This document shows positions 1 through 11,737 of a DNA stretch of 64,000 bases, one piece after another. The translations under genes were made by a program, and so were the position numbers. Position 1 is the first letter of the stretch. Each line of letters begins with the position of its first letter. The DNA comes from Rosellinia necatrix. Taxonomy: Eukaryota > Ascomycota > Sordariomycetes > Xylariales > Xylariaceae. The notes beneath the pieces are model-generated. The model searched no databases, was not told where the DNA came from, and was given only the letters and a program-made list of their open reading frames with translations. Location of the stretch: positions 1,611,501 through 1,675,500 of the forward strand of contig JAGYVD010000008.1 in NCBI GenBank assembly GCA_021209875.1. The letters are read 5' to 3'.

Positions 1-1296
1 CTAACCTTGTGAGTCGACCGTACCGTTTTCCAATTCCCCATTACCTATCTTACCCCCCCTCTCCAACCCTGGGTGGCAGCGGCCCTCAATTGCTAAACGC
101 ACCTCGCCCCAGCAACGGCGGCTCCTTCGAGTTCCTGCCCGTCACCGCGCAGAGCGCCAGCGGCGCGCTCACGGCGACGCTGCGCGTCGGCGTGCACGCG
201 GGCGTCTCCGTGGACCTCGGCCCGCTGGGGCCGGCGGGCGCGAGCGCGGGCGCGGGCGCGGGCGCCGAGGTCGCGGTGTACGCGGACCTGGCGTCGTTCA
301 CGACGAACATCACGGCGGTGCCGGAGGGCGAGGACGAAGACGACGACGGGGGGTGTCAGCTGCGCGTGCAGCAGGCGTACGAGCTCGCGCTGGGCGTGGC
401 GGCGGGCGCGACGCTCGAGGTCGGGCCGCGGACCTGGGGCCCCGACCCGACGGCGTCGATCCCCATCTTCTACACGACGCTGGCGGACGAGTGCCTCCGG
501 CCCGCCACCCCGGCGACGGCGACGGCGACGGTAATGACGCCGGTCGTCTCCGCGCGCGCGGACGGAGATGGCGATGGCGATGGCGATGGCGATGTGATGA
601 TGACGATGATGACAGTCACGACGCTCAGCGACGTGGTCACGTTCACGGGTGTCGGGTGCGCGGCGCCGGGCCGCCGGGCCGCCGACTGCCCGCTGTCGCT
701 GCGGACCACGACCAGGGTCACGAGCGCCACGACGCTGGTGGTCACGGTGCCGTTCGGGTCCGAGGCGACGTTCCCGGCGACCACGCGGGATGCCGTACCG
801 GAGACGATCCCCTTCGCGGAGAACGTCAAGGTGGTCGCTGCGACGAGCGGGAGCCCCGTCTCCTATGTCCCGCCGCCGCCGCCGCCGCCACCGCCGTCAT
901 CGTCGGCCGTGACAGAAACGGTCGGCCCAGACGGACCGGGCGCGGGCGGCGGTGGTTCTGGCGTAGATAAGGACCTCATCATCGGCCTTAGCGTTGGTCT
1001 CGGGTTGCCGTTCTTATCTGCCGTAGCGGCCGTCATCTAGTGAGTCTCGACCAACCCCCCTCCCACCCCTTTTCGCGCATATTTGTTGCGCATCGCTCTC
1101 CTCTGTGGTCCTGTGTCTAATTATCGCACTCTTTGTTAGTTTTTTGATGAGACGACATAGATATGCCGCCGTTTCTGGGTCGGACGCATTTCAAGTCGCT
1201 TCGCCACAACAGTATTCCGACGAATATGCGCACGCCGAGAGCAAGAAGCCCACTGTCACAACCTTGACGACGGTAGTGGAGTCCGGAGAAAATTGA
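1..1296 (+). CDS. Single-pass membrane surface protein, hypothetical (5' end outside window)
   Basis: I do not recognise the family. Two exons can be read: up to 1039, and 1140-1296. The 100-bp intron has a GTGAGT donor and a CTAAT branch site. The outer part is rich in Ala, Gly, Thr and Val, with an Asp-Gly run at 559-594 and a nine-proline run near 872-900. One hydrophobic segment follows, starting at DLIIGLSVGLG and spliced across the intron into YFLMRRHRY. A basic stop-transfer sequence and a cytoplasmic tail of about 50 residues end the protein. This is the layout of a fungal cell-surface or wall-anchored protein. No start is visible. A GTGAGT at 9-14 and an acceptor near 79 suggest that the first 79 bases hold another intron, but this is inference. 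The coding part is far richer in GC than the flank. Confidence 0.6.
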
Positions 1297-1411
1297 ATTT
1301 GTGCTGAGTGTGACAGCTATATAAGATAAAGGCAGTTTACATGGGAAAGTTATCAGTTGATTAATTGATGCCTCTATGCGTACCTAAATTAGGAGTTTGC
1401 ATGACATTTTC

Positions 1412-1433
1412 AAAAAAAAAAAAAAAAAAAAAA
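1412..1433. repeat. Poly-A tract (22 A)
   Basis: An uninterrupted run of adenines lies 116 bp after the stop codon of the upstream membrane-protein gene. Confidence 0.95.
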
Positions 1434-2750
1434 GGTCGCTCTTCAGCGACTTACCACATAACTAAGGAACACAGGCTGGTTGTGAGATTGTCATTGCATC
1501 ATTTCTTGTTCCTACTTATGCTAAACTCCATTCTAGATGAGTTAGAACGGTTAACTATAGTGTAAGATGATTGGGCGCGGGTTTTATCTCCGAAGTCTGC
1601 CATCCCCCACAAATTATCCAAAGACATGAATAGTGTAAGTAGGGATAAGGCAGACAAAGCTTAAAGCAGTAATCCCCGATGTGCAAGGTGTTGTATATAC
1701 ATACAGTAGTTCACTATATCGTTAGGGAATTAATTACAGCTTGTGGTATTGGTCCCAGGTTAAACCTTACGAGATATTCGATATACAAGTATGTCGCTAG
1801 GGCAATCTTCAAGGTGGCACTCATCTATCTTTTGTCACCTTTTCTTCTCGTCTTATCTTTCCCCATCCCCATATACACTATAGCATTTTTCTTAGATGTT
1901 GATTACCATATTTATTCCTACTGTACGTCGGGTTGAGCGAACACTAGAGTCGGCTAGGTGATAAGGGATCCGCTCTGTCAGGTACCAGGATGCACTTCTC
2001 ATAAGATTTGCAAGACGGGTATGATGGTAGTGTCAATCACTTCTGCTTATCTTTACCAGCCCCATTACATTATGTATCCGCTCCGATATGTCTGCGTCAC
2101 CAGTCTCGTATAGCAGCAATAGCAATAACTAGATATTGTATCATGATTACACGTGATAAGTCACTGGCCGACTAGGGACTTCATCTAAATAAGGCACGAT
2201 GACGTCAAAAGAACCGATGTCCATTCGAACAGTACTATTACACGAATTTATTCGGCAAAAAAATGGTATGTGCCATGTATGTGTTTGTGATGTAGAAAAA
2301 CCGATGGCATGCAAGCGGATGGAGATTGGGGATAGATACATTACCCAGTTGGGCAGTTATTAGCGCTCCCGTGCGCTAAGGTATTAGTGCGACTTACATA
2401 CGAAATGACATCCACGAAGGAATCCAATTTCGTCGAAAATATACTGTACAAAACCTAGCACATAGTTAATGCTGATCAGTAAAGCTCTTATTGTAGCTGT
2501 TGAGGGTCATCATTGCAACTTTTTTCTCTTCTCTTCTTCTTATGTCCAACAATTAAATCCGCCTAAATACAGGAGATAGTTATTCCTATTATGATGGGGG
2601 GACAACTACCGGGGCGCCTTAAGCAGTCAGTGCAGTCAGTCGCCTGCCCAGTACCGTGAGGTGGAATGCAGAACAGCACCTCTAGAGCGAACTACAATAT
2701 CCAGCAGGGAGCGACCGAAACTAGCAAGACCCGAATTACAAGGCACTCTC

Positions 2751-2836
2751 CGTGTGGGGGAAAAGCACTGCCGACCATACGCAGTGCGGCTAGCTCGGTG
2801 CTTGTCTGCGGATTTTGCACGGCTTTCCCCCGCGTG
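2751..2836. repeat. Imperfect inverted repeat with nested stem
   Basis: The arm at 2751-2766 (core GGGGGAAAAGC) pairs with 2822-2836 (core GCTTTCCCCC), using a few G-U pairs and one bulge. Inside the loop, CGCAG at 2780-2784 pairs with CTGCG at 2806-2810. It could be a structured transcript, a relic of a mobile element, or chance. Confidence 0.4.
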
Positions 2837-3807
2837 CTCCAATTTATCCAGCCCCAGCCCCAGACCCGCCTTACTGCCAAGCAATGCCGTAGAATGTTCG
2901 ACGGTTGATCCAGAACCACTTTCCCATGAGAGAATATTGGAATTATTCCCCGAAAGGGCGGAGGCGCCATGTGCATGCGCGCGAAGATCGACCGGGGGCA
3001 TTGGCATGCGGACGGACAAAAAAATAAAAATAAAAAAAAAGTGCGCCATTTCTGCGGTCTCTTTTACAGGAACGGCGAGTTACCATGGCGCCGGGTAGCG
3101 TTAACCATGAGCTGATATATATGCTCCGATCTCACGTTATCCGTGCGTATCTTGGGTAGAGCTGGATGCCTGTATAGCATTTAGTGTAGATGATAAGGCT
3201 ATCCCGCTTATCACGGGGCCGTGTTCACGATAGCTAGCGCCTTGGATCATGGGCGGGATGATTCGATTTGCGTTTATCGCGACATCTATCTACACAAGTA
3301 TGCTTCGTCCCTACACCCTGTCCTTGCACCTTGTCCTTGGCCATGGCCAATCAGACGCGTGCCGGCCTGTGGTAGAGCCTCTTCTATGAGTCGATATCAG
3401 GCCAGAGAACGAGGCCTCGCTTAGGGAGAAATTATGGAATTATGCATATCCAGTCTTACCCAGATAGGCATTTTCCCATGGAGAGCTATCAATCACGCCA
3501 TCGTCACCGACGGGGTGTGGGTTCGTGGGCATCTCCACCGACTTGCTCCTACCTCGCTGCGCTAGCTCGGGCGACGCGTCTCTAGCTTCGTCGCATTTCC
3601 CATCAACGGGCGGGATAAGGAGAGAATGGGGCCCCGAAGCTGAGGTTCTTTGGATACCCGGGCTGACGATTTATATGTTTACCCGCATCCAAAAATTCGA
3701 CGGCGCCCTCCCCCAATTAACCCCCCTCCCTTCGACTTCTCACTTTTTCCAACGTCCCTTTTTTTTCCTTTTTTGGCTCTCGTTCCCGTTCATGTGACGT
3801 GGAAATA

Positions 3808-5581
3808 ATGTCGAAAATGAGTAGCTTGAAGGACCCTCAGTCGCCCCTGGGGCCGCCCGATGCGGATTCGTCCGAGGGCTTGGACTTCCAGGTGATCGAC
3901 CCGGACTCGGGCGTCAAGCGAGGGCTGAAGACGAGGCACCTGAGCATGATGGCCCTGGCCGGCATCATCGGCCCCGGCCTCCTCGTCGGGAGCGGCGGCG
4001 CGTTGTCGAGCGGAGGTCCGGCATCGCTCCTAATCGGGTTCGGCCTTATCGGTATTGTTGCTTTCAGGTGAGGATGGGTTCGCTTGCGGTTGGCCGCATG
4101 GTGTATTAATCAGCTGACTTGGTGGGCAGTATCATGCAGAGCTTGGGAGAAATCACCACGCTCTATCCCTCTGGCGGCGCCTTTACGAAGCTCGGCGATC
4201 GCATGGTCGACCCGGCTTTTGGTGCTGCTGTCGGTTGGAATTATTTCATCATTTGGTTTACTGTGCTTGCCAACGAATATAACGCCGTCACGAGTATCCT
4301 CGCCTTTTGGAGCGATACGGTTCCTACATGGGGCTATTTTCTCATCCTATGGGTAAGTCGTATTTCGAGGCCGTATCATGCATGCATGTATTCTGAGCAT
4401 TCGGCCTAGTTTTTGTTTCTCGGCTTTCAGTATCTTGGAGTCGAGACTTTCGGAGAAGCCGAATTCTGGCTCGCGCTGGTGAAAGTGGCCGGTTTGATCG
4501 GCTACTATATTTTTGCCATTATGTAAGTCTTCGTGTCGGACATAGTTTTCCCGTCATACCGTCTAACTTTGGTAGCTATGCTTCCGGTGGGGTCAAAGGA
4601 GCTGATGCCATCGGCTTTACTTATTGGCATGACCCTGGAGCCTTCACGAACGGGTTTGCAGGCGTTGCAAAGGTCTTCGTTTTCGCCAGCACTTTCTACG
4701 CTGGCGTCGAGTCCGTCGCCGTGGCCGCTACCGAGACGAAGAATCCTGGTGTAGCTGTGCCGCTGGCCATCCGACAAGTTTTCTGGCGCATTATTTTCGT
4801 GTACCTCGGGGCCGCGTTCTTCTACGGACTCACTTGCCCGTCAAACGCCGATGGTCTTCTGAACGGCGGCAGTCGTGCGCTGCAAAGCCCTATGACAATC
4901 GCCATTCAGAATGCTGGATGGGAAGGCGGCGTCCATCTAATCAATGCTTTCATCCTGGTCACCTGCATATCGGCCATTAACAGCTCGATATATATCGCGT
5001 CAAGAGCCCTCTTGTTCATGGCTCAGGATGGGAAAGCTCCTAAATTTCTCGGGCGGACAAACCGACGCGGTGTGCCGATGACTGCAATCACTGTCGCTAA
5101 TGCTTTCGGCGCCCTGTCGCTGCTTAACCTTTCGTCCGGCGCTTCAAATGCCTACTCATACATCATCAATCTATCAGGCGTGTCCACGTTTTTAGTTTGG
5201 GGGTCAATCTCATTCATCCATATTCGATTCCGCGAGGCTTGGGTATTTCAGGGCAACTCAGTCGAGGATCTGCCTTTCAAGGCGCTCTGGTATCCTTGGA
5301 ATGCATGGTTTGGACTCTTGGCCAATCTCTTCCTCGCGTTCGTACAAGGTTGGACGACATTAGTGCCCTTCAATGCCGGGAACTTCGTTGACTCCTATAT
5401 CCTTCTACCACTCTTCGCCATTATTTATTTTGGCTTTAAAATCTTTCAGAAGACTCGCTTTTGGCGGTTGGATGAGATTGATCTTCAGTCAGGGCGACGA
5501 CGTGATCTCGAAGAGGATACAATAGCCCCAGTGGATTTTGAATCTTTGCCATGGTGGCAACGGGTTTGGAAGAGTCTTTAA
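3808..5581 (+). CDS. Amino acid permease, APC superfamily (yeast amino acid transporter type)
   Basis: This plasma-membrane proton symporter should import amino acids. Four exons: 3808-4067, 4130-4352, 4431-4522 and 4576-5581, all with consensus borders and continuous frame. The family signature is clear. A soluble N-terminus ending in GLKTRHLSMMALAGIIGPG leads into helix 1, followed by IMQSLGEITTLYPSGGAF across the first splice, then VFVFASTFYAGVE. About 12 hydrophobic segments follow, and the C-terminal tail is acidic. The chosen start is the first ATG (3808); a second Met lies three codons in. The length of about 526 residues fits the family. Substrate cannot be read from sequence; general, proline- and INDA1-type permeases look alike here. 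The nearest neighbour upstream is 2.5 kb away, so it is not part of an obvious cluster. Confidence 0.9.
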
Positions 5582-6204
5582 ACCTCTCGTAGCAATCTGT
5601 TTCGGTCAGACTTTGTATACGATGCGGCGCGGTCTAGATCGGATATACCCAACGAGTTATTTTGCGTCCTGTAACCTACAATTTATGGGCATTCTCAAGT
5701 TTCCATGTCTCCCATTAATCCCTGCAATATGTTCGAGCGTTCTAGTCACCAATGCACTGACACAAACTCGTGTTGGCTCAGATTGCCAAGAGTTTTTGTA
5801 GCGCAGTCGGGCAGGTTTCCTGCTCTGTAGCTATATCGCCGGTAGAATAGAGGGGAACGTCGCATCCCTAGGACGAGGATTGGAGTCTTTCCACCAATAT
5901 CCATTCGGCTAAACGCTATATTTGTTGCGACTTTCCGTCTACGGTCCTTGATACAACCTTTTCCCACTACTTGTCTGGGTTAAAGATGGTTCATCCTACG
6001 CGGTATATCATATCGGTATGCATTACCACGTGCTCGGGCTTATAACACGAGGTCGTCACAGCGCCTCGGGCGGTACCTATGTTGTATTCCCAGCATTTAA
6101 AGATGTCGATCTCACCACACACTCCCCGTACTGCAAATTAATCCTTCGTCTACCAAGCCACATGATCTATCACCTCTAGGGAACTACAAGCTCCCATTCG
6201 CAAG
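5582..6204. other. Spacer, nothing recognised
   Basis: I see no gene or strong repeat here. It should hold the terminator of the permease and the promoter of the secreted-protein gene. Confidence 0.5.
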
Positions 6205-7289
6205 ATGAAGAATTTTATGTTCATTGGAGCACTGCTCTTCGAGCTGCTTTTCCAAACTTATGCGCTGGCTCTAAACCAAGCTGCGACTTCCAACATCAGA
6301 AGCATATTCCTCTTTAAGGATGTGATGAAGTCGAATACGACGGCCCTCAAGACGTCCGGCTTCAATACCGTTATAATGTTCGGTGTCGGTATCTTGGGCA
6401 ATGGGGACATCATGGTATGACAGCCCTGTGGCACCACCGCCGATTTCATTTTGAATATAGCCGGGTCTGAGACCCCAGCCAGATGATACCCATGCCCATG
6501 AAGAGGTGATAAGCGTTGCCGTTCCAAAGCGAAGTCCAAAAAAAAAAAAAAAAAAAAGACTCCCCCCAAACTTCCATCCTACTAACACGGTTCCTAAAGT
6601 ACTACTCCAACACGCCCGGAAGCAGCGACGTCCTCGCGGCGTCGAACGGGACGTACGTGGGCGGGGACGCGCTGGCGGCGAAGGTGCAGTCGCTGAAGAC
6701 GGGGACGACGGGGATCACGCGGGTGGAGATCTGCATGAACTCGCAGCACGTGAAGGACCTGATGGCGAGTCCCGGTCCGAGTCCGACGACGCCGCTGTAC
6801 CGCAACTTCGAGGCGCTCAAGGCGGCGTGGGCGCTGGACGCGGTCAACAACGACGACGAGTCGCTGTACGACGTCGCCAGCACGGTGCAGTTCGCGCAGA
6901 TGCTCGGCCGGATCGGGTACCGGTACACGATCGCGCCGTACACCAACTCGGCCTTCTGGGTCGCGCTGCTGCGCCAGGCCAACGCCGGCCTCGCCGAGCC
7001 CGACCTCCTGCTCGACCGCGCCTACCTGCAGTGCTACGACGGCGGCGCCGGCAACAACCCCGCCAGCTGGGCCGGCACGCTCGGCCTCAAGGTCGTGCCG
7101 CTGCTCTGGGTCACCAACGACTCGAAGCCGTCGCAGGGCACGACGGCGACGCAGGCCCGCACCCGGTTCGCCGCCTGGGTCGCCGCCGGCGGCCTCGCCG
7201 GCGGGGGCTACTGGAACGACTACGACATCGAGAAGAACGGCCTGTCGTACACGCAGTATGGCGGCGTCTTGACGAGCCTCTTCCCTTGA
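6205..7289 (+). CDS. Secreted protein of the fungal 'coagulation factor 5/8 type' annotation family
   Basis: Two exons, 6205-6414 and 6600-7289, give 299 residues. The N-terminus is a signal peptide: Lys-Asn, then a hydrophobic core, cleaved near YALA at about residue 22. The body matches from memory a widespread ascomycete secreted family often named after an F5/8-type (discoidin) domain. Recognisable stretches are IRSIFLFKDVMKSNTTALK, MNSQHVKDLMASPGP, DAVNNDDESLYDVAST, YLQCYDGG and GGYWNDYDIEKNGLSY. The repeating beta/alpha pattern suggests a sugar-processing barrel fold, but no reaction is established. The C-terminal discoidin domain of some relatives is absent; the protein ends right after the core domain. 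The 185-bp intron holds a 20-A run and an ACTAAC branch site. Exon 2 is very GC-rich compared with exon 1. Confidence 0.8.
6538..6557. repeat. Poly-A tract inside an intron (20 A)
   Basis: The run lies in the single intron of the secreted-protein gene, about 40 bp before the acceptor. A second A-rich tract (AAAAAAG-type) follows the stop codon at 7288-7319. Confidence 0.9.
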
Positions 7290-7554
7290 AAAAAAAGAAA
7301 AAAAAAGAAAAAAAAAGAAGGGCATCCTACCGCCCCCCGGTATGCGGTTTTTCCTTGCAGTTTGATCGCTGCCTCGTCGGGGGATCACGCGGGCGGTATG
7401 ATGGCTGGGCCGTGCCTAGGTACAGGACATTCAATTACCCCCACGATCGGCGCTGTAGATCATAAAATCTAAAATAGTAACCGGTTTTTTGATACAATAG
7501 ACGTAATATTGACGTCTAATTCGCTTCATCTTGTTTTTCTTTTCTTTTTCTTTT

Positions 7555-7589
7555 GTGCGTGTGTGTGTGTGTGTGTGTGTATGTGTGTG
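7555..7589. repeat. GT dinucleotide microsatellite
   Basis: About 16 GT units with two interruptions (GC and AT) are preceded by a T/C-rich tract. Confidence 0.9.
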
Positions 7590-8740
7590 AAAGCCCATGG
7601 TCTTCTCAAGGCATATACGTCCTCCTTAAGTTATACTATAAACCAATAACACTTTTCCTTATTGGAAGTTGTACGGCACCGAGAATTGATATATATTAAA
7701 GCCAAAGTAGTTTATCCTTAAATCCGAGCGTTTGTGGTAAATCCTTTTTTTTTTCCTTTTTGAAAATGGAATCTTTTCGTTTAGGATCAGCTAGCTATAT
7801 TTGTTGTAATTGTGTGATGATGTTGGGTTCCGTACATATCTAATCGTTTCAGGGCCGGATTTTGTTCCTGCTCTCTCTCTGTCTCTGGTAATCATACGGA
7901 ATTAGCGCATCTTAAGAGCACTGCCGTTTCATTTTGCATATTGGGTTCCGCTGTTGATTCGATGGTTGTTTGTCTTGGTTGATTTATCCAACTCTCGAAC
8001 CTTTTTTTTTTTTTTTTTAATATGAGAAACAGTATAAATTACTTCGAGATATTAACTCCACTGAGTAGTAGGCGACTTATATACCGTTAATCGAGGCTAT
8101 GAATTAACGGCGTCGCTTTTCCGCGATAGTTGGTGCATGAACAGTGGATTCAGTTCACGAGTTCCGAGTGTGAAATGGGACGACTTACCAGAACAGTTAA
8201 AACTCCCTATCCCCGTGCCCTATTGTCATGTTTATTATAGGTGACCCAAAAGGAACTTTAGACCCAAACCCATCGAGGAGGATGAGTGCCATTCTCGGCA
8301 TCTTGAGGACCTAAGCACAGCCCCCCTTCACTGACACAGTCGACTATAACAACTAAACCGGTCATAAATCTAATAGGGCTATCTGTGATGAACGTGACCA
8401 CATTGTTAGTAATGGAGTTTGGTAGGGGGATTACATATGTGGGTGGTACTTAAGTAAGCGAGTACTTGCTACCGAGGACTTTCGTCAAGCGCTGGATACT
8501 TAGGGGGTGGGGGTCTACAGTGCGTCAGGCAAGTGCAACGGCCTGGTCACGGGCCAGTCGAGTCCGGGATTAGAGAAGGATGCCGGGGCAAACCGGGTGC
8601 CAGTGAGGATTGCCACCCGTGCCAGCCGGAACGGGCAGCGGCAGACTGTGTCGGGATGCTGCAAGGGATAGGTAGTGTAAGTCCTCAGAGGATAGCTACC
8701 ACCCTGACCGGCATCACCGATTGGGAAGGCAAGGCATACG

Positions 8741-8830
8741 TAAGTTCTTCAGTAGCAAGTCCCTCGGTAGTAAGTCCCTCGGTAGTAAGTCCCTCGGTCG
8801 CAAGTCCCTCAGTCGCAAGTCTCTCGGTCG
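8741..8830. repeat. 15-bp tandem repeat, six units
   Basis: Six successive 15-base units of the form YAAGTCCCTCGGTMG run from 8741 to 8830, with 1-3 changes per unit. The unit length is a multiple of three, so a frame through it encodes a Ser-Pro-Ser-Val-Ala pattern. There are no spacers, so it is not a CRISPR array. Confidence 0.85.
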
Positions 8831-9533
8831 CAAGTCGCCCTGGTAATCGATCCCTTGGTCGGAGTATTCGTCCCCATTACTTTTTCGTCTTGGTTGTCCC
8901 AGTATGGCCCGGGTCAATCAAACTTGTTTTGTGTAAATCTCTCTGTGCTTGGTTTGCACATACCTAAATACCTGAATACCTGATGTTGGGAAGTGGTGAC
9001 ATCACCACGACCACTACCACCACCATCATTACTACCGCTGCCGCTGCCGCCTCGTTGTGGCCTGGCTCGGCTAGGGAGAGGACGGCAGTGATCGTACTGA
9101 TATACCCACATGCTGGCACATGCTGGCACAGGTGAGAGATGCGATATCCGACCGAAAAAAATTGGGGGTTGATAGTCACGATGATGCATTGATCGCCTAG
9201 TAGTGTCGTGCGGATGCTATGGTATGCCCGCCGTACCCCGTTCTTCGTATATGTATCACGGTCGTGGTTGTGATGCTGCATCATCTGGAGGCGTGATTGA
9301 CGAATGAGAAGGGCTTCGGACCTGATGCCGGCTCGGTTCAGCTGATACCCCTTCGGAACGACCCTATTTAACGACCGTTTCCGCTTGTGGGTTACATAGA
9401 CTGGTTGTTTTTTTTTTTTTTTTTGTATGTGCATGCTGTATAGTGACGTCGGTTTGTATTTGCTCGTCGTTCCTCTTATCCTGAAACGAAGGACCAGGAC
9501 GCTCTCATACGGACATTTGTCTACCGCCCAGGG

Positions 9534-11737
9534 ATGACCGGCAGACCACTCGTTCCCATCCAGCCGAAGCCGAGAGCGCCCGGTGGAGATGACGACCCGC
9601 AGCCGAATAAGCTACGCAAAATCCGCTCCGCTATCTTGGTGGCATGTGATCCGTGTCGGCGCCTCAAGACGAAGGTAGCAAGCATCTCCATACCAGAGCA
9701 TCGGCATGTGGCTAACCTGTTTTTATTTTATTTTATTTTATTTTAGTGCGATGGCGACCGGCCGGAATGTCGCAGGTGCCTAAATAGGGGCATCAAATGC
9801 ACTTATGAGCTCCCCGAGGACGCGCTGTCGAGAACCTCGGCCAGGAAAGAGCTCACGAGCCAGCTCCAACGCGAGAACCTAGAATTCCGTCAGCTTTTTC
9901 GCGACCTTTCTAGCCGTCCAGAGTCAGAGGCCTATGATATCTTCAAGAGGCTGAGGTTGCTAGACGACCCTCTTGCCCTCGTGCACTCGATTAGGCAAGC
10001 CGAGCTGCTGCTCCAGCCTTCCACCACTCGGGATCGTGACGAAGTTACAGCCCTACAGCGGCTAGACTCCGCTGCGTTAGAGGGAAGCCCCATCAAGATC
10101 CCCGCCCGACCGTGGACGGCCGTTGCCGGGGACGGGATCGTGTCGGAGCTTGTGTCTGCGTGGTTCAAGTGGGACAATACCTTCCTTTATCCCCTTATTG
10201 ACCGTGAGTCCTTCACGCAAGACATTCGTGGGGGCGACCCTGACGGCGCAAATTACTGTTCGCCATTCCTAGTAAATGCTATATGCGCGCTCAGGAGCGT
10301 AGGCTGGCCCTTGATCCAAATTCAACGGCGTGGCACTAATGTCGGTTCCAGTACTTCTCCAAGACAGTAGACACCTGGCGACGTTTGACGCGACATGACC
10401 TGAGGGAACAGTTCCTCGCCGAGGCCGAGAAGACATACGACCATGAAGTGCCTACTATCCCAACTGTGCAGGGGCTATGGATCATGTTCGCTATCTCTTC
10501 GATGAAAGGAGAAGACAAGAGCGGGAGCTTGTACCGGCTCGCTGCTTATGGGATGCTCAAAAAATCCCGATTAAACCAAGTCTTCTTTTCTCTGAATGAT
10601 ACCGACCAGGACGAAGCATTGAAAAAAAGAACCATTTCGAGGATAGTTTGGGGTTTCTTCTGTTTGGAAAGGTAAGCTGGTCATGGTTGTCATGTCATCG
10701 TGTCCACATTCCCAAGTTCGACCCTAAGCGTCAGTGGATATTTGAACTGACGGTAAAGCATTCACTAGCATCACGGCCGCCAACTATCGCAAGTCCGATG
10801 CGCTTCAAGAGCCTGTGGTTCCTTGTCTCTTTCCAGAGTTTGATTATGAAAACCCCGCCAATGTTGACCTATTCGGCGAAACATTTACGGAATCGTCACA
10901 GCAGCCTCCCATCGTCGTCGGAGCCGTCAATGCGTTCTGCCAGGTGGCTAACCTGATGAAAACAGCCTTAGAGATTGATAAAGGTCATAAGGATGGCGAG
11001 AAGATTGATATGGATGACCCGGTCGATTTTCAGCGCAGGGTCACGGTTCTCGGCGAGCTACACTCATTCAGCGATTCATTGCCTTCCAAACTTCGCCACG
11101 ACGTCAACTTCACGCCACAAACGTGCTTCCTCAGGTGAGCTTGACCGAAAGCTGTCTTCGCAAGACCTGATAGAAACTAATATACGTGACTGCCTTGCAT
11201 AGGATAACCATGAACACGGTCGCGTGCGCGCTTCTGCGGCCGCTCCACCCAGACATCGTCATAGACGAGGCGAACGGCACGACGGTAAGGGCGGCGATCC
11301 TGCAGAACTGTGCGCTCGACACGGACCTGATGGAGCGGTACTTCGCGACGTGGGAGACGCGGGAGTTCCCGACCATGGTGTTCATCGGCCCGCTGAACTC
11401 GGGGGCGGCGCTGCTCCCGCTGCTACCGGAGGCGCGGGCGCGGGAGATGCTGCCGCGCGTCTGCCGGCTTATGCACACCATCGCCGCGCACATGCCCATC
11501 GCCCGGTACGTGATGAAGGGCTGGGAGGTGGCGCTCTGGGCCCGGAAGCTCGAGATCCCCGGGCCCGCGCTGCCGTACTTCCAGAGCCTCGAGACCGACG
11601 CGGAGGGGCGGCTCAAGGACCTGCCAACCAGCCTGGTGGTGGCGCGCATCCCCATTACCCAAGATATAACGCCGGACGAGTGGGATGATGGCGAGCTGGC
11701 ATTTCTGCTGCAAAAGTGGGATGCTATGGGTGCGTAG
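9534..11737 (+). CDS. Zn2Cys6 fungal transcription factor
   Basis: This is a sequence-specific nuclear regulator. Five exons: 9534-9674, 9747-10298, 10352-10671, 10769-11134 and 11203-11737, giving about 637 residues. The binuclear zinc cluster is split by the first intron and reads CDPCRRLKTK then CDGDRPECRRC, ending in GIKC. This is the canonical C-x2-C-x6-C-x6-C-x2-C-x6-C spacing. After a short linker, SELVSAWFKWDNTFLYPLID and SPFLVNAICALRS begin the middle homology region of this class. The target genes are unknown. The nearest enzyme gene, the alpha/beta hydrolase downstream on the same strand, is a possible but unproven target. Intron 1 contains an ATTTT repeat next to its acceptor. The last exon is much richer in GC than exons 2-4. 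Confidence 0.88.

Larger units (their letters stand above)
1297..3807. other. Gene-poor spacer
   Basis: No supportable gene was found in these 2.5 kb. The stretch is AT-rich for most of its length. It holds a 22-A tract at 1412-1433 and an imperfect hairpin at 2751-2836. Several frames are open together around 2640-3100, with no recognisable protein. The last 150 bases are pyrimidine-rich and lead into the permease gene. Confidence 0.6.
7290..9533. other. Gene-poor spacer with microsatellites
   Basis: No gene is supported in 2.2 kb. The first third is AT-rich. It holds an A-rich tract (7288-7319), a GT repeat (7555-7589), T17 runs (8002-8018 and 9408-9424) and a 15-bp tandem repeat (8741-8830). 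A short frame spanning the tandem repeat has no known match. Confidence 0.6.

Noticed and set aside
2636..3098. Overlapping open frames of 80-145 codons on both strands
   Set aside because: Several frames are open together because of higher GC; none has a domain, signal peptide or splice pattern.
6594..7465. Long Arg-rich frames over the GC-rich exon of the secreted protein gene, on both strands
   Set aside because: They are shadows caused by G/C third positions; the true frame is shown by its conserved motifs.
8741..8830. CRISPR-like array
   Set aside because: Direct 15-bp repeats without spacers in a eukaryotic genome.
8533..8967. 144-codon frame across the 15-bp tandem repeat
   Set aside because: No ATG at its head, and the content is mostly the repeat; no homologue recalled. 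Kept as a repeat only.
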